DNA of 64,000 bases from Chloroflexota bacterium (lineage in GTDB: Bacteria; Chloroflexota; Limnocylindria; Limnocylindrales; CSP1-4). The DNA lies in contig JAJYNP010000314.1 in NCBI GenBank assembly GCA_021786265.1, positions 1 through 64,000 of the forward strand. Direction: 5' to 3'. The notes below the pieces were generated by a model. That model did no database searches. It saw only the letters and a program-made list of their open reading frames with translations, and was not told the origin of the DNA. The position numbers and the translations under genes are program-made. Shown piece after piece: positions 9,313 to 16,766 of this stretch (position 1 is the first letter of the stretch; each line of letters opens with the position of its first letter).

Positions 9313-9738
9313 ATGGCGGGACGGAGCGACGAGCTGCGCGCGGCGCCGGGAGGCACGCGCGAGCTTCCCGAGCGGTGGGCGCCGGAGGAGCGGGACACGC
9401 TGCCCGGCGTGGGCTGGGCATGGCAGGCGGTCACCGGGGCCCTCCTGCTGGTGCTCCTCACGCTGCACATGATCGCGAACCACTTCGTGGTCCAGGGCGG
9501 GCTGCGCGACTACCAGCAGGTGATCGCCTACATCACCAATCCGATCATCCTGCCGCTGGAGACGCTGTTCCTGGTGGTCGTCAGCTGGCACGGCCTGCTC
9601 GGGCTGCGAGCCGTCATCTTCGACTTCGGCCTGAGCGCCCGTACCGAGCGGATCGTGACCCGCGCGTTCGTGGTGGTCTGGCTTGCCACGATCGTCTACG
9701 GCGTGACGCTCCTGGCCATCCTCGTCACCCACCCGTGA
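9313..9738 (+). CDS. SdhD-like cytochrome b membrane anchor
   Basis: A 141-residue protein with three predicted transmembrane helices: about 37-58 (VTGALLLVLLTLHMIANHFV), 70-90 and 110-137. Candidate heme-ligand histidines are His in TLHMIANHFVV and in SWHGLLGLRAVIFDFG; the latter mirrors the LVHGLNGIR motif of the preceding anchor, so the two are homologous halves. ATG 9313 begins 4 nt after the SdhC-like stop, with GAGG just upstream. Its TGA overlaps the GTG of dhaM (GTGA at 9735-9738), tying this anchor translationally to the dihydroxyacetone kinase system. Confidence 0.83.
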   Translation: MAGRSDELRAAPGGTRELPERWAPEERDTLPGVGWAWQAVTGALLLVLLTLHMIANHFVVQGGLRDYQQVIAYITNPIILPLETLFLVVVSWHGLLGLRAVIFDFGLSARTERIVTRAFVVVWLATIVYGVTLLAILVTHP

Positions 9739-10205
9739 GCGCGGCGGGGGAAGGCGTGGCTGGCGGCGCGCGGGGAGGGGGCCCGGCTCCGCTCGTCGGC
9801 GTGGTGGTGGCGTCCCACTCGGCGCGCATCGCCGAGGGGATCGTCGAGCTGGCGCTCCAGATGGCTCGCGAGCAGGCCCCCGACGTCCGCGTGATCGCCG
9901 CCGGTGGCGCGGCCGACGGCACGCTCGGGGAGGACCCGGGGCGCATCGCGGCGGCGATCGAGGCAGCCGACGCGGGGGCGGGCGTCGTGGTGGTGGTCGA
10001 CTTCAACGGCGCGGTGCATGCCACCCGGTTCGCCCTGGAGAGCCTGCTCGACCCGGCTCTCGTGGAACGCGTCCGGGTCAGCGGCGGCCCGCTCGTCGAG
10101 GGCGCCGTCTTCGCCGCGGTCCAGGCGAGCGTGGGGGACGATCTCGAGACCGTGCACGCGACGGCCGAGGCGGCGGCCTCGTACGACAAGCACGTTGCCG
10201 ACTGA
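9735..10205 (+). CDS. dhaM: PTS-dependent dihydroxyacetone kinase phosphotransferase subunit DhaM (EIIA-like domain only)
   Basis: DhaM accepts phosphate from HPr and transfers it to ADP bound on DhaL. The 156-residue protein is a single mannose-EIIA-like domain. A ~20-residue flexible N-terminus is followed by GVVVASHSARIAEGIVELA, whose His28 is the expected phospho-acceptor. AAGGAADGTLGEDPGRI and the SGGPLVEGAVFAA segment follow the DhaM pattern. The E. coli protein carries fused HPr- and EI-like domains; these are absent here, so separate HPr and enzyme I are needed. Enzyme I is encoded at 12061; no HPr gene is visible. GTG 9735 overlaps the preceding stop (GTGA). It completes the DhaKLM set, separated from dhaKL by glpK and the oxidoreductase genes. 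Confidence 0.9.
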   Translation: MSAAGEGVAGGARGGGPAPLVGVVVASHSARIAEGIVELALQMAREQAPDVRVIAAGGAADGTLGEDPGRIAAAIEAADAGAGVVVVVDFNGAVHATRFALESLLDPALVERVRVSGGPLVEGAVFAAVQASVGDDLETVHATAEAAASYDKHVAD

Positions 10206-10227
10206 CGCGGCGGCACCGGGACGGCCG

Positions 10228-11265
10228 ATGCGGATCGCGGTGGTCGGGGCGGGGGCGGTCGGCTGCGTGCTCGCCGGGTGCCTCGCGGACGGTGGCCACG
10301 CCGTGACTATCGTGGGTCGTGCCGGTCCGGAACGGCCGTCCCCGGCGACCCTCGAGCTCGTCGGCCCCGGCGAACGACGTCGAACGGTGAAGGTCGACCG
10401 GCTTGCCGGCACGGCTGACCTGCCGGGCGACCTCGATGCGGCGATCCTCGCGGTGAAACGGTTCGACCTCGAGGGCGCGACCGACGTGCTGCGCAGCGTG
10501 CCCGGGCTCCCGGCCGTCACGGTCCAGAACGGGATCGGCGCAGAAGAGCTGGTGGCGGGCCGGCGCCCCGGGGCCGGTCTGATCGCGGCGTCGCTGACGG
10601 CGGCGGCGGGCCTCGGGCCGGGCGGTGAGGCGCATTGGCTCAACCGTGGCGGCATCGGCCTCGCGCCGGTCGACGGGGAGGTCCACGGGCTCGTGGCGTC
10701 GCTCGCCGACGCGTTCCGTGCGGGCGGCATGCGCGCGGCCGTGTACCCGGATGCGGCCGCCATGAAGTGGTCGAAGCTGCTCGGCAACCTCGTGGGGAAC
10801 GCCGCGGGTGCGCTGCTCGACCTGGACGTCGGCGCGGTCTATGCCGACCCCGGGCTGTACGAGATCGAGCGGAGGCAGGAGCTCGAGGCGCTGGCCGTGA
10901 TGGCGGCGCTGCGCCTGCGGCCGGTGGCCCTGCCCGGTGCCGACGTCTCGCTGCTCGCAAGGGCCTTCCGGCTGCCGGCCGTGCTCGGCCGGCCTGTCCT
11001 GGCCCGAGTCCTGGGCCGGGCGCGCGGCGGCAAGATGCCCTCCCTCCGGATCGCCCTGCTCGGGGGCCCCGGCCCGACCGAGGTGACGTGGCTCAACGGC
11101 GCGGTGGCGGCGGCGGCCGCGTGGACGGGCGTCGAGGCGCCGGTCAACGCCACGCTCTGTCGGCTGGTCGAGGAAGCCGCCACCGATCCCGAGCGGCGGG
11201 CATGGTTCCGGGGGCGCCCGGATCGCCTGGTGTCGGCGCTGGTCGGGTCGCTGGCGAGCGGCTGA
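10228..11265 (+). CDS. Ketopantoate reductase-family (PanE/ApbA) NADPH oxidoreductase
   Basis: A 345-residue protein. The N-terminus (MRIAVVGAGAVGCVLAGCLA) is the dinucleotide-binding GxGxxG motif. VTVQNGIGAEE is the family's conserved NG segment. MKWSKLLGNLVGNAAGALL contains the catalytic-type Lys and the Asn-rich helix of PanE. The C-terminal helical domain is complete. Family members reduce 2-dehydropantoate or other 2-ketoacids. I cannot tell whether this is the true PanE; no other pantothenate genes are near, and the substrate could be another keto acid. ATG 10228 is preferred over an in-frame TTG at 10195. It lies 22 nt after dhaM in the same direction. Confidence 0.85.
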   Translation: MRIAVVGAGAVGCVLAGCLADGGHAVTIVGRAGPERPSPATLELVGPGERRRTVKVDRLAGTADLPGDLDAAILAVKRFDLEGATDVLRSVPGLPAVTVQNGIGAEELVAGRRPGAGLIAASLTAAAGLGPGGEAHWLNRGGIGLAPVDGEVHGLVASLADAFRAGGMRAAVYPDAAAMKWSKLLGNLVGNAAGALLDLDVGAVYADPGLYEIERRQELEALAVMAALRLRPVALPGADVSLLARAFRLPAVLGRPVLARVLGRARGGKMPSLRIALLGGPGPTEVTWLNGAVAAAAAWTGVEAPVNATLCRLVEEAATDPERRAWFRGRPDRLVSALVGSLASG

Positions 11266-11330
11266 CGGCACCGGCGCCCGGGCCGGCAGCGACCAGCGAG
11301 GCGTCCGGCCGGGCCGGCGCCGCGGCACCG

Positions 11331-11336
11331 TATACT
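11331..11336 (+). promoter_or_regulatory. -10 element TATACT of plsY
   Basis: A near-consensus extended -10 (CGTATACT) ending 8 nt before ATG 11345. It would yield a leaderless or near-leaderless plsY mRNA. No clear -35. Confidence 0.55.
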
Positions 11337-11344
11337 CGCCCGTC

Positions 11345-11974
11345 ATGGACGTCGGAAGCGTGGTCCGGGCCGTCGCGGTCGTGGTCGTCGCGTATCTCAT
11401 CGGCGGGATCCCCTGGGGGGTCATCGTCGCCCGGCTGGCCGGGGGGCCGGACCCGCGCTCGGTCGGAAGCGGCCACACGGGCGGCGCGAACGTGGCGCGA
11501 GCGCTGGGGCTCCGCTTCGCGGTGCTGTCGGGGTTCCTCGACATCTGCAAGGGGATCGCGGCGGTGCTGATCGCCCGGCTCGTGGGTGCCGGGGCCGTGG
11601 TCGAGATCCTGGCCGCCCTCGCCGCCATCATCGGGCACAGCCGCTCCCCGTTCCTGAACATGCAGGGGGGACGGGGTGTCTCGGCCGGGTTCGGCGGCCT
11701 CCTGGTGATCCAGCCGGTCGTCGCGCTGCTGATCATCCCGGTGTTCGCGATCGTGTTCCTGGCCAGCCGCTATTCGTCGCTGGCGTCGCTGACCGGCTCC
11801 GCCGCGGCGGGCGTGGGGCTCGCCGCAGTCGCCGCGCTCACGGGTCAGCCGCCCGTCTACTACGGCTACGCGGTCGCGGGGCCGCTGCTGATCTGGGTCT
11901 TCCACCACGACAACATCGCCCGCCTGCTCGCCGGGACGGAACGGCGGTTCGGCCGGTCACCCAGCGCCCGCTGA
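11345..11974 (+). CDS. plsY: Acyl-phosphate:glycerol-3-phosphate acyltransferase PlsY
   Basis: Transfers the acyl group from acyl phosphate to glycerol 3-phosphate, the first committed step of phospholipid synthesis in most bacteria. The 209-residue polytopic membrane protein shows the three cytoplasmic PlsY motifs: DPRSVGSGHTGGANVAR with the substrate-contacting Ser/Asn, GHSRSPFLNMQGGRGV with its His and phosphate-binding GGRGV loop, and HHDNIARLLAGTERRFG near the end. Length matches the family. It has its own TATACT -10. Placement after the glycerol genes links glycerol-3-phosphate supply to membrane lipid synthesis. Confidence 0.95.
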   Translation: MDVGSVVRAVAVVVVAYLIGGIPWGVIVARLAGGPDPRSVGSGHTGGANVARALGLRFAVLSGFLDICKGIAAVLIARLVGAGAVVEILAALAAIIGHSRSPFLNMQGGRGVSAGFGGLLVIQPVVALLIIPVFAIVFLASRYSSLASLTGSAAAGVGLAAVAALTGQPPVYYGYAVAGPLLIWVFHHDNIARLLAGTERRFGRSPSAR

Positions 11975-12048
11975 CGGCAGAAGGAACTGAGGGCCGTCGC
12001 CGCGGACCGCCGCCGCGGACCGCCGCCCACGCGGGGTCGCGGACAGAG

Positions 12049-12054
12049 CACAAT
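12049..12054 (+). promoter_or_regulatory. Putative -10 element CACAAT of ptsI
   Basis: The hexamer ends 6 nt before ATG 12061, the same geometry as the TANNNT elements elsewhere in the window but with a weaker first base. ptsI has no Shine-Dalgarno-like sequence directly upstream, which favours a leaderless start. Confidence 0.35.
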
Positions 12055-12060
12055 CCGTCC

Positions 12061-13788
12061 ATGCGCACGTTGTCCGGAACGCCGGCCTCGGGCGGTGTCG
12101 CCAGGGGTCCCTGGATCCGTATCGAGCCAGCTCGTGAGCCGGCGGACCGTCCGATCGCGGCCGCCGAGGTCGATGCCGAGCGCGTCAGGCTTGCCTCGGC
12201 CGCCGAGGCCGCCGCGGCCGAGCTCGACGCGCTGGCCGATCGTGTAACCGCCGACGGACATCCCGACGAGGGGGCCATCTTCGGCGCCCAGGCGCAGATG
12301 GCGCTCGACCCGGCCCTCTCGTCCCTGGCGGAGCAGGCCATCGAAGAGCGCCACGTCGATGCCGTGGGCGCCATCCTCGGCGCGGGCCGTGACCTGGCCG
12401 ACCAGCTCCGCGGTCTCGGGGACGAGCTCCTCTCGGCCCGTGCGGCCGATGTCGGCGACGTCGCGATGAGGATCGCCCGGCGCGCCGCCGGCATCCCCGA
12501 CGCCGCGCCGCCGCACCTGGACGTGCCGGGCATCGTCGTGGCCGAGGACCTGCCCCCGTCGGTGACCGCGACGCTCCCCCGCGACCGGCTCCTCGGGTTC
12601 GCGCTCGAGTCCGGATCCGCAACGGCCCACGCCGCCATCCTGGCCCGCGCGTACGGCATCCCGGCCGTCGTGGGCGTGCACGGGCTCCTCGCGGCGCTGG
12701 GCCCCGGCGAGATGGCGATCGACGGCGGCACCGGCGAGGTCTTCCTTGACCCCGATTCCGCCACCGCCAGCGAGCTGGAGGTGCGAGCCGAGCGATCCCG
12801 CCGCGCGGACGCGGAGGCGCGGAACGAGGCGTCGCTGCCGGCGGTGACCCGTGACGGTGTCGAGATCACCCTGCTCGCGAACATCGGAACCACCGCGGAG
12901 GCGCCCCGGGCCGTGGAACTGGGTGCGCGCGGCGTCGGGCTCTTCCGCACCGAGTTCCTGTTCCTCGAGCGCCCCACGGAACCATCGGAGGACGAGCAGG
13001 TCGCCGCCTACCGTGCGGCCGCCGAGGCGTTCGCCCCGCACCCGGTCACCATCCGGCTGCTCGACGTGGGCGGCGACAAGCCGATCCCGTACCTGCCGAT
13101 GGCGCCGGAAGCCAATCCATTCCTGGGCGTTCGCGCCCTGCGCCTCGCCGCAACCCGACCCGGCATCTTCCTGGCGCAGCTGCGCGCGGCGATGCGTGCC
13201 GCGGTGGCGGGGCCGATCAAGGTCATGGCGCCGATGGTCGCGGACGCGGGCGACGCCGCGACGCTCCTGTCGCTCGCCGGGCAGGCGCGCGAGGAACTGG
13301 AGGCCAGGGGCGAGCGGTACGCGCCCATCGACCTCGGGGTGATGCTCGAGATCCCGGGGGCGATCCTCGTCGGCGACAGCTATTTCCCCAGGCTCGCCTT
13401 CGCGAGTCTCGGCACCAACGACCTCCTCCAGTACACGCTCGCCGTGGATCGGGGCAACCCGGGTCTTGGCCGCTACCAGGATTCGCTCCACCCCGCGTTG
13501 CTCCGCCTGGTCCGCGAAGCGGTCGAGCGAGCCGAACGCGCTGGGATCGAGCTGTCGGTGTGCGGGGAGATGGCCGGCGACCCGGTCGCGGCGCTCGCCC
13601 TGGTCGGCGTCGGGATCCGCAAGCTCAGCATGGCCGCGAGCAGCCTGGCTCCGGTCCGGCGTGCGATCCGGGCCACAGAAGAGGCAGAACTGCGTGCGGC
13701 GGCGCTCGCCGCGCTCGACGATGCGTCGGCCGCGGCGGTGCGTGCGCGGTTCTCGGCGCTGTTGGGGGGTAGACTTGCCCCGTCATGA
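12061..13788 (+). CDS. ptsI: Phosphoenolpyruvate-protein phosphotransferase (PTS enzyme I)
   Basis: Autophosphorylates from PEP and passes phosphate to HPr. At 575 residues it has the size of E. coli enzyme I. The phosphohistidine is His190 in SGSATAHAAILARAYGIPA. The PEP-binding barrel has GVGLFRTEFLF and DVGGDKPIPYLPM. SLGTNDLLQYTLAVDRGN and the catalytic Cys501 in SVCGEMAGDP follow. The usual first residue block (LSGTPASGGVARG) is present, so the start is right. DhaM at 9735 is a PTS-dependent protein with no EI domain of its own, so this enzyme is the likely phosphate source for dihydroxyacetone phosphorylation. No HPr gene or sugar-specific EII is visible. Its last codons contain the -10 of apt. 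Confidence 0.95.
   Translation: MRTLSGTPASGGVARGPWIRIEPAREPADRPIAAAEVDAERVRLASAAEAAAAELDALADRVTADGHPDEGAIFGAQAQMALDPALSSLAEQAIEERHVDAVGAILGAGRDLADQLRGLGDELLSARAADVGDVAMRIARRAAGIPDAAPPHLDVPGIVVAEDLPPSVTATLPRDRLLGFALESGSATAHAAILARAYGIPAVVGVHGLLAALGPGEMAIDGGTGEVFLDPDSATASELEVRAERSRRADAEARNEASLPAVTRDGVEITLLANIGTTAEAPRAVELGARGVGLFRTEFLFLERPTEPSEDEQVAAYRAAAEAFAPHPVTIRLLDVGGDKPIPYLPMAPEANPFLGVRALRLAATRPGIFLAQLRAAMRAAVAGPIKVMAPMVADAGDAATLLSLAGQAREELEARGERYAPIDLGVMLEIPGAILVGDSYFPRLAFASLGTNDLLQYTLAVDRGNPGLGRYQDSLHPALLRLVREAVERAERAGIELSVCGEMAGDPVAALALVGVGIRKLSMAASSLAPVRRAIRATEEAELRAAALAALDDASAAAVRARFSALLGGRLAPS
13770..13775 (+). promoter_or_regulatory. -10 element TAGACT of apt, inside the end of ptsI
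   Basis: The hexamer ends 9 nt before ATG 13785. It suggests that apt can be transcribed separately despite overlapping ptsI. Confidence 0.4.
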
Positions 13789-14339
13789 CGACCCGCGAGG
13801 TGAGGGAGCAAGGATCTGTGTCCGCCGATGACCTGCGCGCCAGGATCCGCGAGGTCCCCGACTTCCCCAAGCCCGGCATCCTCTTCTACGACATCACCAC
13901 CCTCCTCAAGGACCGGGACGCCTTCAGGAACGCGGTCGACCTGCTGGTCGCGCCGTACCGCGACCAGCGCATCGACGTGGTGGTCGGGATGGAGTCGCGG
14001 GGTTTCATCTTCAGCGCGCCGATGGCCTACACCCTCGGCGTGGGGTTCGTGCCGGTCCGCAAGCTCGGCAAGCTGCCGGCCGATACTGTCAGCGTGGAGT
14101 ACGCGCTGGAGTACGGCACCAACACGCTCGAGATCCACCGGGACGCAATCGCGCCGGGGCAGCGCGTGCTGATCGTCGACGACCTGCTCGCCACGGGTGG
14201 AACCGTGAGCGGGACGATCGACCTGGTCCGCCGGCTGGGCGGTGAGGTCGTCTCGCTCGCGTTCCTGGTCGAGCTGCGGTTCCTCAAGGGCCGCGAACGC
14301 CTGCGCGGGTACGACGTCCACAGCATCATCGAGTACTGA
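13785..14339 (+). CDS. apt: Adenine phosphoribosyltransferase
   Basis: Salvages adenine to AMP using PRPP. The 184-residue protein has IREVPDFPKPGILFYDITTLL near the N-terminus, the purine-recognising VVVGMESRGFIFSAPMA, and the PRPP-binding VLIVDDLLATGGT. ATG 13785 overlaps the ptsI stop by four bases. A GTG at 13818 would trim a short non-conserved leader and may be the actual start. Apt would recycle adenine released by S-adenosylhomocysteine/methylthioadenosine breakdown, which fits ahcY and metK shortly downstream. Confidence 0.95.
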   Translation: MTTREVREQGSVSADDLRARIREVPDFPKPGILFYDITTLLKDRDAFRNAVDLLVAPYRDQRIDVVVGMESRGFIFSAPMAYTLGVGFVPVRKLGKLPADTVSVEYALEYGTNTLEIHRDAIAPGQRVLIVDDLLATGGTVSGTIDLVRRLGGEVVSLAFLVELRFLKGRERLRGYDVHSIIEY

Positions 14340-14355
14340 CGGCGAGGCGCCGGCG

Positions 14356-15867
14356 GTGAGCGATCGGACGCCGGGTGACGCCCCGGACGACCGCGAGCCC
14401 GATCGGCCGGAGGCCCCGCCTTCCGGGCAACCGGCCCCGCCCGTCGACCTCGGGCGGCGCAACTTCTTCCGCGCGTTCAGCCGCGAGGCGATCCAGACGG
14501 CGGCCCAGCTCGTGGGCGCCGCGACCGCCCTGCAGCGCAGCTCGCTGGCGGCCACCAGCCAGCTCCTCGGCGGCGGCACGGAGCCGTCCGCCGACCCGCT
14601 GGCCCAGCTGCTCGGCCTCGAGGATCCCGCGCCCCCGCCGCCCGGGGTGCAGTTCCGCAGCCCCTACCGCTACCTGGAGGGCGCTCTCACGATCATCGAC
14701 CAGCGGCGGCTCCCCGACGAGCTGGTCGAGGTGACGTGCCGGACCGGCGCGGAGGTCGCCGCGTGCATCCGCGATCGGCTGGTCCGCGGAGGGCCCGTGC
14801 TCGGGCAGGTCGCCGCGTACGGCCTGCTCGTCACGGCCGAGCGCACCCGGGCGTCGAGCGAGTTCATCCGCGCGGCGACCCTGCACGGCACGATCAACGC
14901 GCTGCGCTCGTCGCGGCCGGCCTCACGCACGATGGAGGCGGCCCTGGACCGCATGCTCGCCGCCTGGCAGGCGGTGGGCGAGCACGCGGCCGGCGACCTG
15001 GTCGCCAACGTGCTCCGGTCGGAAGCGGAGGCGATCGCGGACGAGGCGATGCTCGACATGGCCGCCCTCGGACGGTCGGGCGCGGCCGTCCTGCCGACCC
15101 CGTTCGAGCGTCACCTCGAGCTACTGGTGCACGGGCCGGTCGGCGCGCTGGCCGGAGGTGCGCTCGGCACGGCGGTCGCGGTCGTCCTCGAGGTCCAGGT
15201 CCAGCAGCGCCCGGTGCACGTGTGGGTCCCCGAGGGGCGACCCACCTTCCAGGGCGCCCGCATCACGGCGTTCGAACTGGGCCGGCTGGACATCCACCAC
15301 ACGGTGATCGCGGACCTGGCGGCCGCCGGGCTCATCGCCCGCGGGAGCGTGGACGCGGTCCTGGTCGGCGCGGAGCGGATCGCGCGCAACGGCGACGTGT
15401 CGGCCACGGTCGGGACCTACCCGATCGCGGCGGTGGCGGCGCGGCACAGCATCCCGGTCTACGTCTGTGCGCCGACCTCGACGATCGATCTGCGCGTCGG
15501 CGACGGGTGGGGCTTCATGGCAGAGGAACGCCCGGACGTCGAGCTGGCCGACGTGAACGGCCGCCGGGTGCCACCGGCCGAGAGCCAGGTGCACAACCCG
15601 GTCCTGGACGTCACGCCGGCGGCGCTCGTCCGCGGGTTCGTCACCGAGATGGGCGTGATCGAACCGCCGTTCGAGGAGACGCTGGCGCAGGCCGTGGCGC
15701 GGCGGCTGCCGCCCGTGGCGGTCGATCTGGCCAATGAACCGGCCCCGGCCACCGACGAGCCGACCCCGGCACCCGGCGGAACCGTCCTGGCGCCCGGCGC
15801 CGCCGAGGACGAGGACGGCTGGGGCGGAACCGACCCCACCGACGCCGGCCCGGCGGAGGGGCGCTGA
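14356..15867 (+). CDS. Divergent MtnA/eIF2B-like protein (methylthioribose-1-phosphate isomerase fold, catalytic residues changed)
   Basis: A 503-residue protein. Residues ~90-440 follow the MtnA/eIF2B-alpha fold: GGALGTAVAVVLEVQ, VWVPEGRPTFQGARITAFEL, VDAVLVGAERIARNGDV, then GTYPIAAVAARHSIPVYV and APTSTID. In true MtnA the first block contains a catalytic Cys (THCNTGALAT-like) and the second an Asp (GADRI). Here the Cys position reads as Pro/Val (HGPVGAL) and the Asp is Glu. Isomerase activity is therefore doubtful; a sugar-phosphate-binding or regulatory role is possible. N-terminal ~90 and C-terminal ~60 residues are acidic, Pro-rich extensions. Start GTG 14356; the stop overlaps the next ATG. 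Confidence 0.7.
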   Translation: MSDRTPGDAPDDREPDRPEAPPSGQPAPPVDLGRRNFFRAFSREAIQTAAQLVGAATALQRSSLAATSQLLGGGTEPSADPLAQLLGLEDPAPPPPGVQFRSPYRYLEGALTIIDQRRLPDELVEVTCRTGAEVAACIRDRLVRGGPVLGQVAAYGLLVTAERTRASSEFIRAATLHGTINALRSSRPASRTMEAALDRMLAAWQAVGEHAAGDLVANVLRSEAEAIADEAMLDMAALGRSGAAVLPTPFERHLELLVHGPVGALAGGALGTAVAVVLEVQVQQRPVHVWVPEGRPTFQGARITAFELGRLDIHHTVIADLAAAGLIARGSVDAVLVGAERIARNGDVSATVGTYPIAAVAARHSIPVYVCAPTSTIDLRVGDGWGFMAEERPDVELADVNGRRVPPAESQVHNPVLDVTPAALVRGFVTEMGVIEPPFEETLAQAVARRLPPVAVDLANEPAPATDEPTPAPGGTVLAPGAAEDEDGWGGTDPTDAGPAEGR

Positions 15868-16733
15868 TGGTGTCCCTTGCCCGCCCGCGGGCCCGCACGA
15901 CCGGCCTGGCCGTGCGCTTCACGACCGACCGTGCGCTCCTTCGCTCGTTCCTGGAGCAGGATCGCCTCTTCGCCGCGTATGCGCTGTGCGACCTGGACGA
16001 CCAGGAGTTCTCGAGGACCCGGTGGGGCGTGGCGTACGACGGGCTCACGCCGCGCTCGCTGGTGCTCGAGTACGCGGGCCTCGCGCCACAGCCACTGTTC
16101 GCGATGGGGGAACCCGACGGCGTCGAGGCCGTCCTCCGCAACCTGGTGCGCCCGCGCGTCGCCTACCTGGCGATGCGCCACGAGATCCTCCCGGCCGCCG
16201 AGCGCGTCTACCGCGTGGATCCCGGTCCCGAGATGATCCGCATGGCTGTCGATCGGGTCACCTTCCGGCCGCACCCGGGCCTGGCGGCGCGGCTCGTGCC
16301 CGGCGAGATTGCCGACCTCAACCGCCTGTACGACCTCGGGTTCACCTCGTGGCTCCCGGCCGCCGCGATCACCGAGGGCGTCTACTACGGGGTCCGGGTG
16401 CGCGGCCGCCTGGTCGCCGCCGCGGGCACGCACGTCATCAGCCGCGAAGCGAAGCTCGCGGTCGTCGGGAACGTCCTGACGCATCGCGAGTTCCGGGGCC
16501 GCGGCTTCGCCAGGATCACCACCAGCGCCGTCACCCAGGAGCTGCTGCGCAGCTGCGACGAGGTGGTGCTGAACGTCCGCGCGGACAACGCCCCCGCGGT
16601 CGCGGCGTACCTCGCGCTGGGCTTCCGTGAGCACTGCCGTTTCGCCGAGCGCCTGGTCCACCGGCGCGGCTCGTCGCTGGATGGCATGATGGCGCCAATA
16701 CGCCGGCTGTTCCCCGCCCGCAAGGAGCCCTGA
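15867..16733 (+). CDS. GNAT-family N-acetyltransferase
   Basis: A 288-residue protein whose C-terminal half (about 175-275) is a GNAT domain. Acetyl-CoA motif A is [22 protein letters not shown], with the R/Q-x-x-G-x-G/A pyrophosphate loop as RGRGFA, followed by [19 protein letters not shown] (motif B). The N-terminal half ([21 protein letters not shown]) resembles the N-terminal domain of two-domain GNATs. The start overlaps the preceding stop (TGATG), so it is coupled to the MtnA-like gene and lies 33 nt before ahcY. Substrate unknown. Confidence 0.85.
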   Translation: MVSLARPRARTTGLAVRFTTDRALLRSFLEQDRLFAAYALCDLDDQEFSRTRWGVAYDGLTPRSLVLEYAGLAPQPLFAMGEPDGVEAVLRNLVRPRVAYLAMRHEILPAAERVYRVDPGPEMIRMAVDRVTFRPHPGLAARLVPGEIADLNRLYDLGFTSWLPAAAITEGVYYGVRVRGRLVAAAGTHVISREAKLAVVGNVLTHREFRGRGFARITTSAVTQELLRSCDEVVLNVRADNAPAVAAYLALGFREHCRFAERLVHRRGSSLDGMMAPIRRLFPARKEP

Positions 16734-16766
16734 GCGCTCCCACGCCCGAAGGAGCCCGAGATACCG

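Noticed and set aside
8134..9738. Ordinary succinate dehydrogenase operon
   Set aside because: No sdhA is present. The genes are tightly coupled to glpA-like and dhaM genes, so a plain complex II annotation would hide the unusual context. It remains possible that SdhA is elsewhere.
14356..14560. Tat signal peptide (GRRNFFRAF) in the MtnA-like protein
   Set aside because: The twin-arginine-like motif is ~35 residues in, and the following stretch is not hydrophobic enough. The rest of the protein is a cytosolic fold.
16734..16766. SAM or SAH riboswitch before ahcY-metK
   Set aside because: Only 33 nt separate the GNAT gene from ahcY, too short for either aptamer, and no matching motif.
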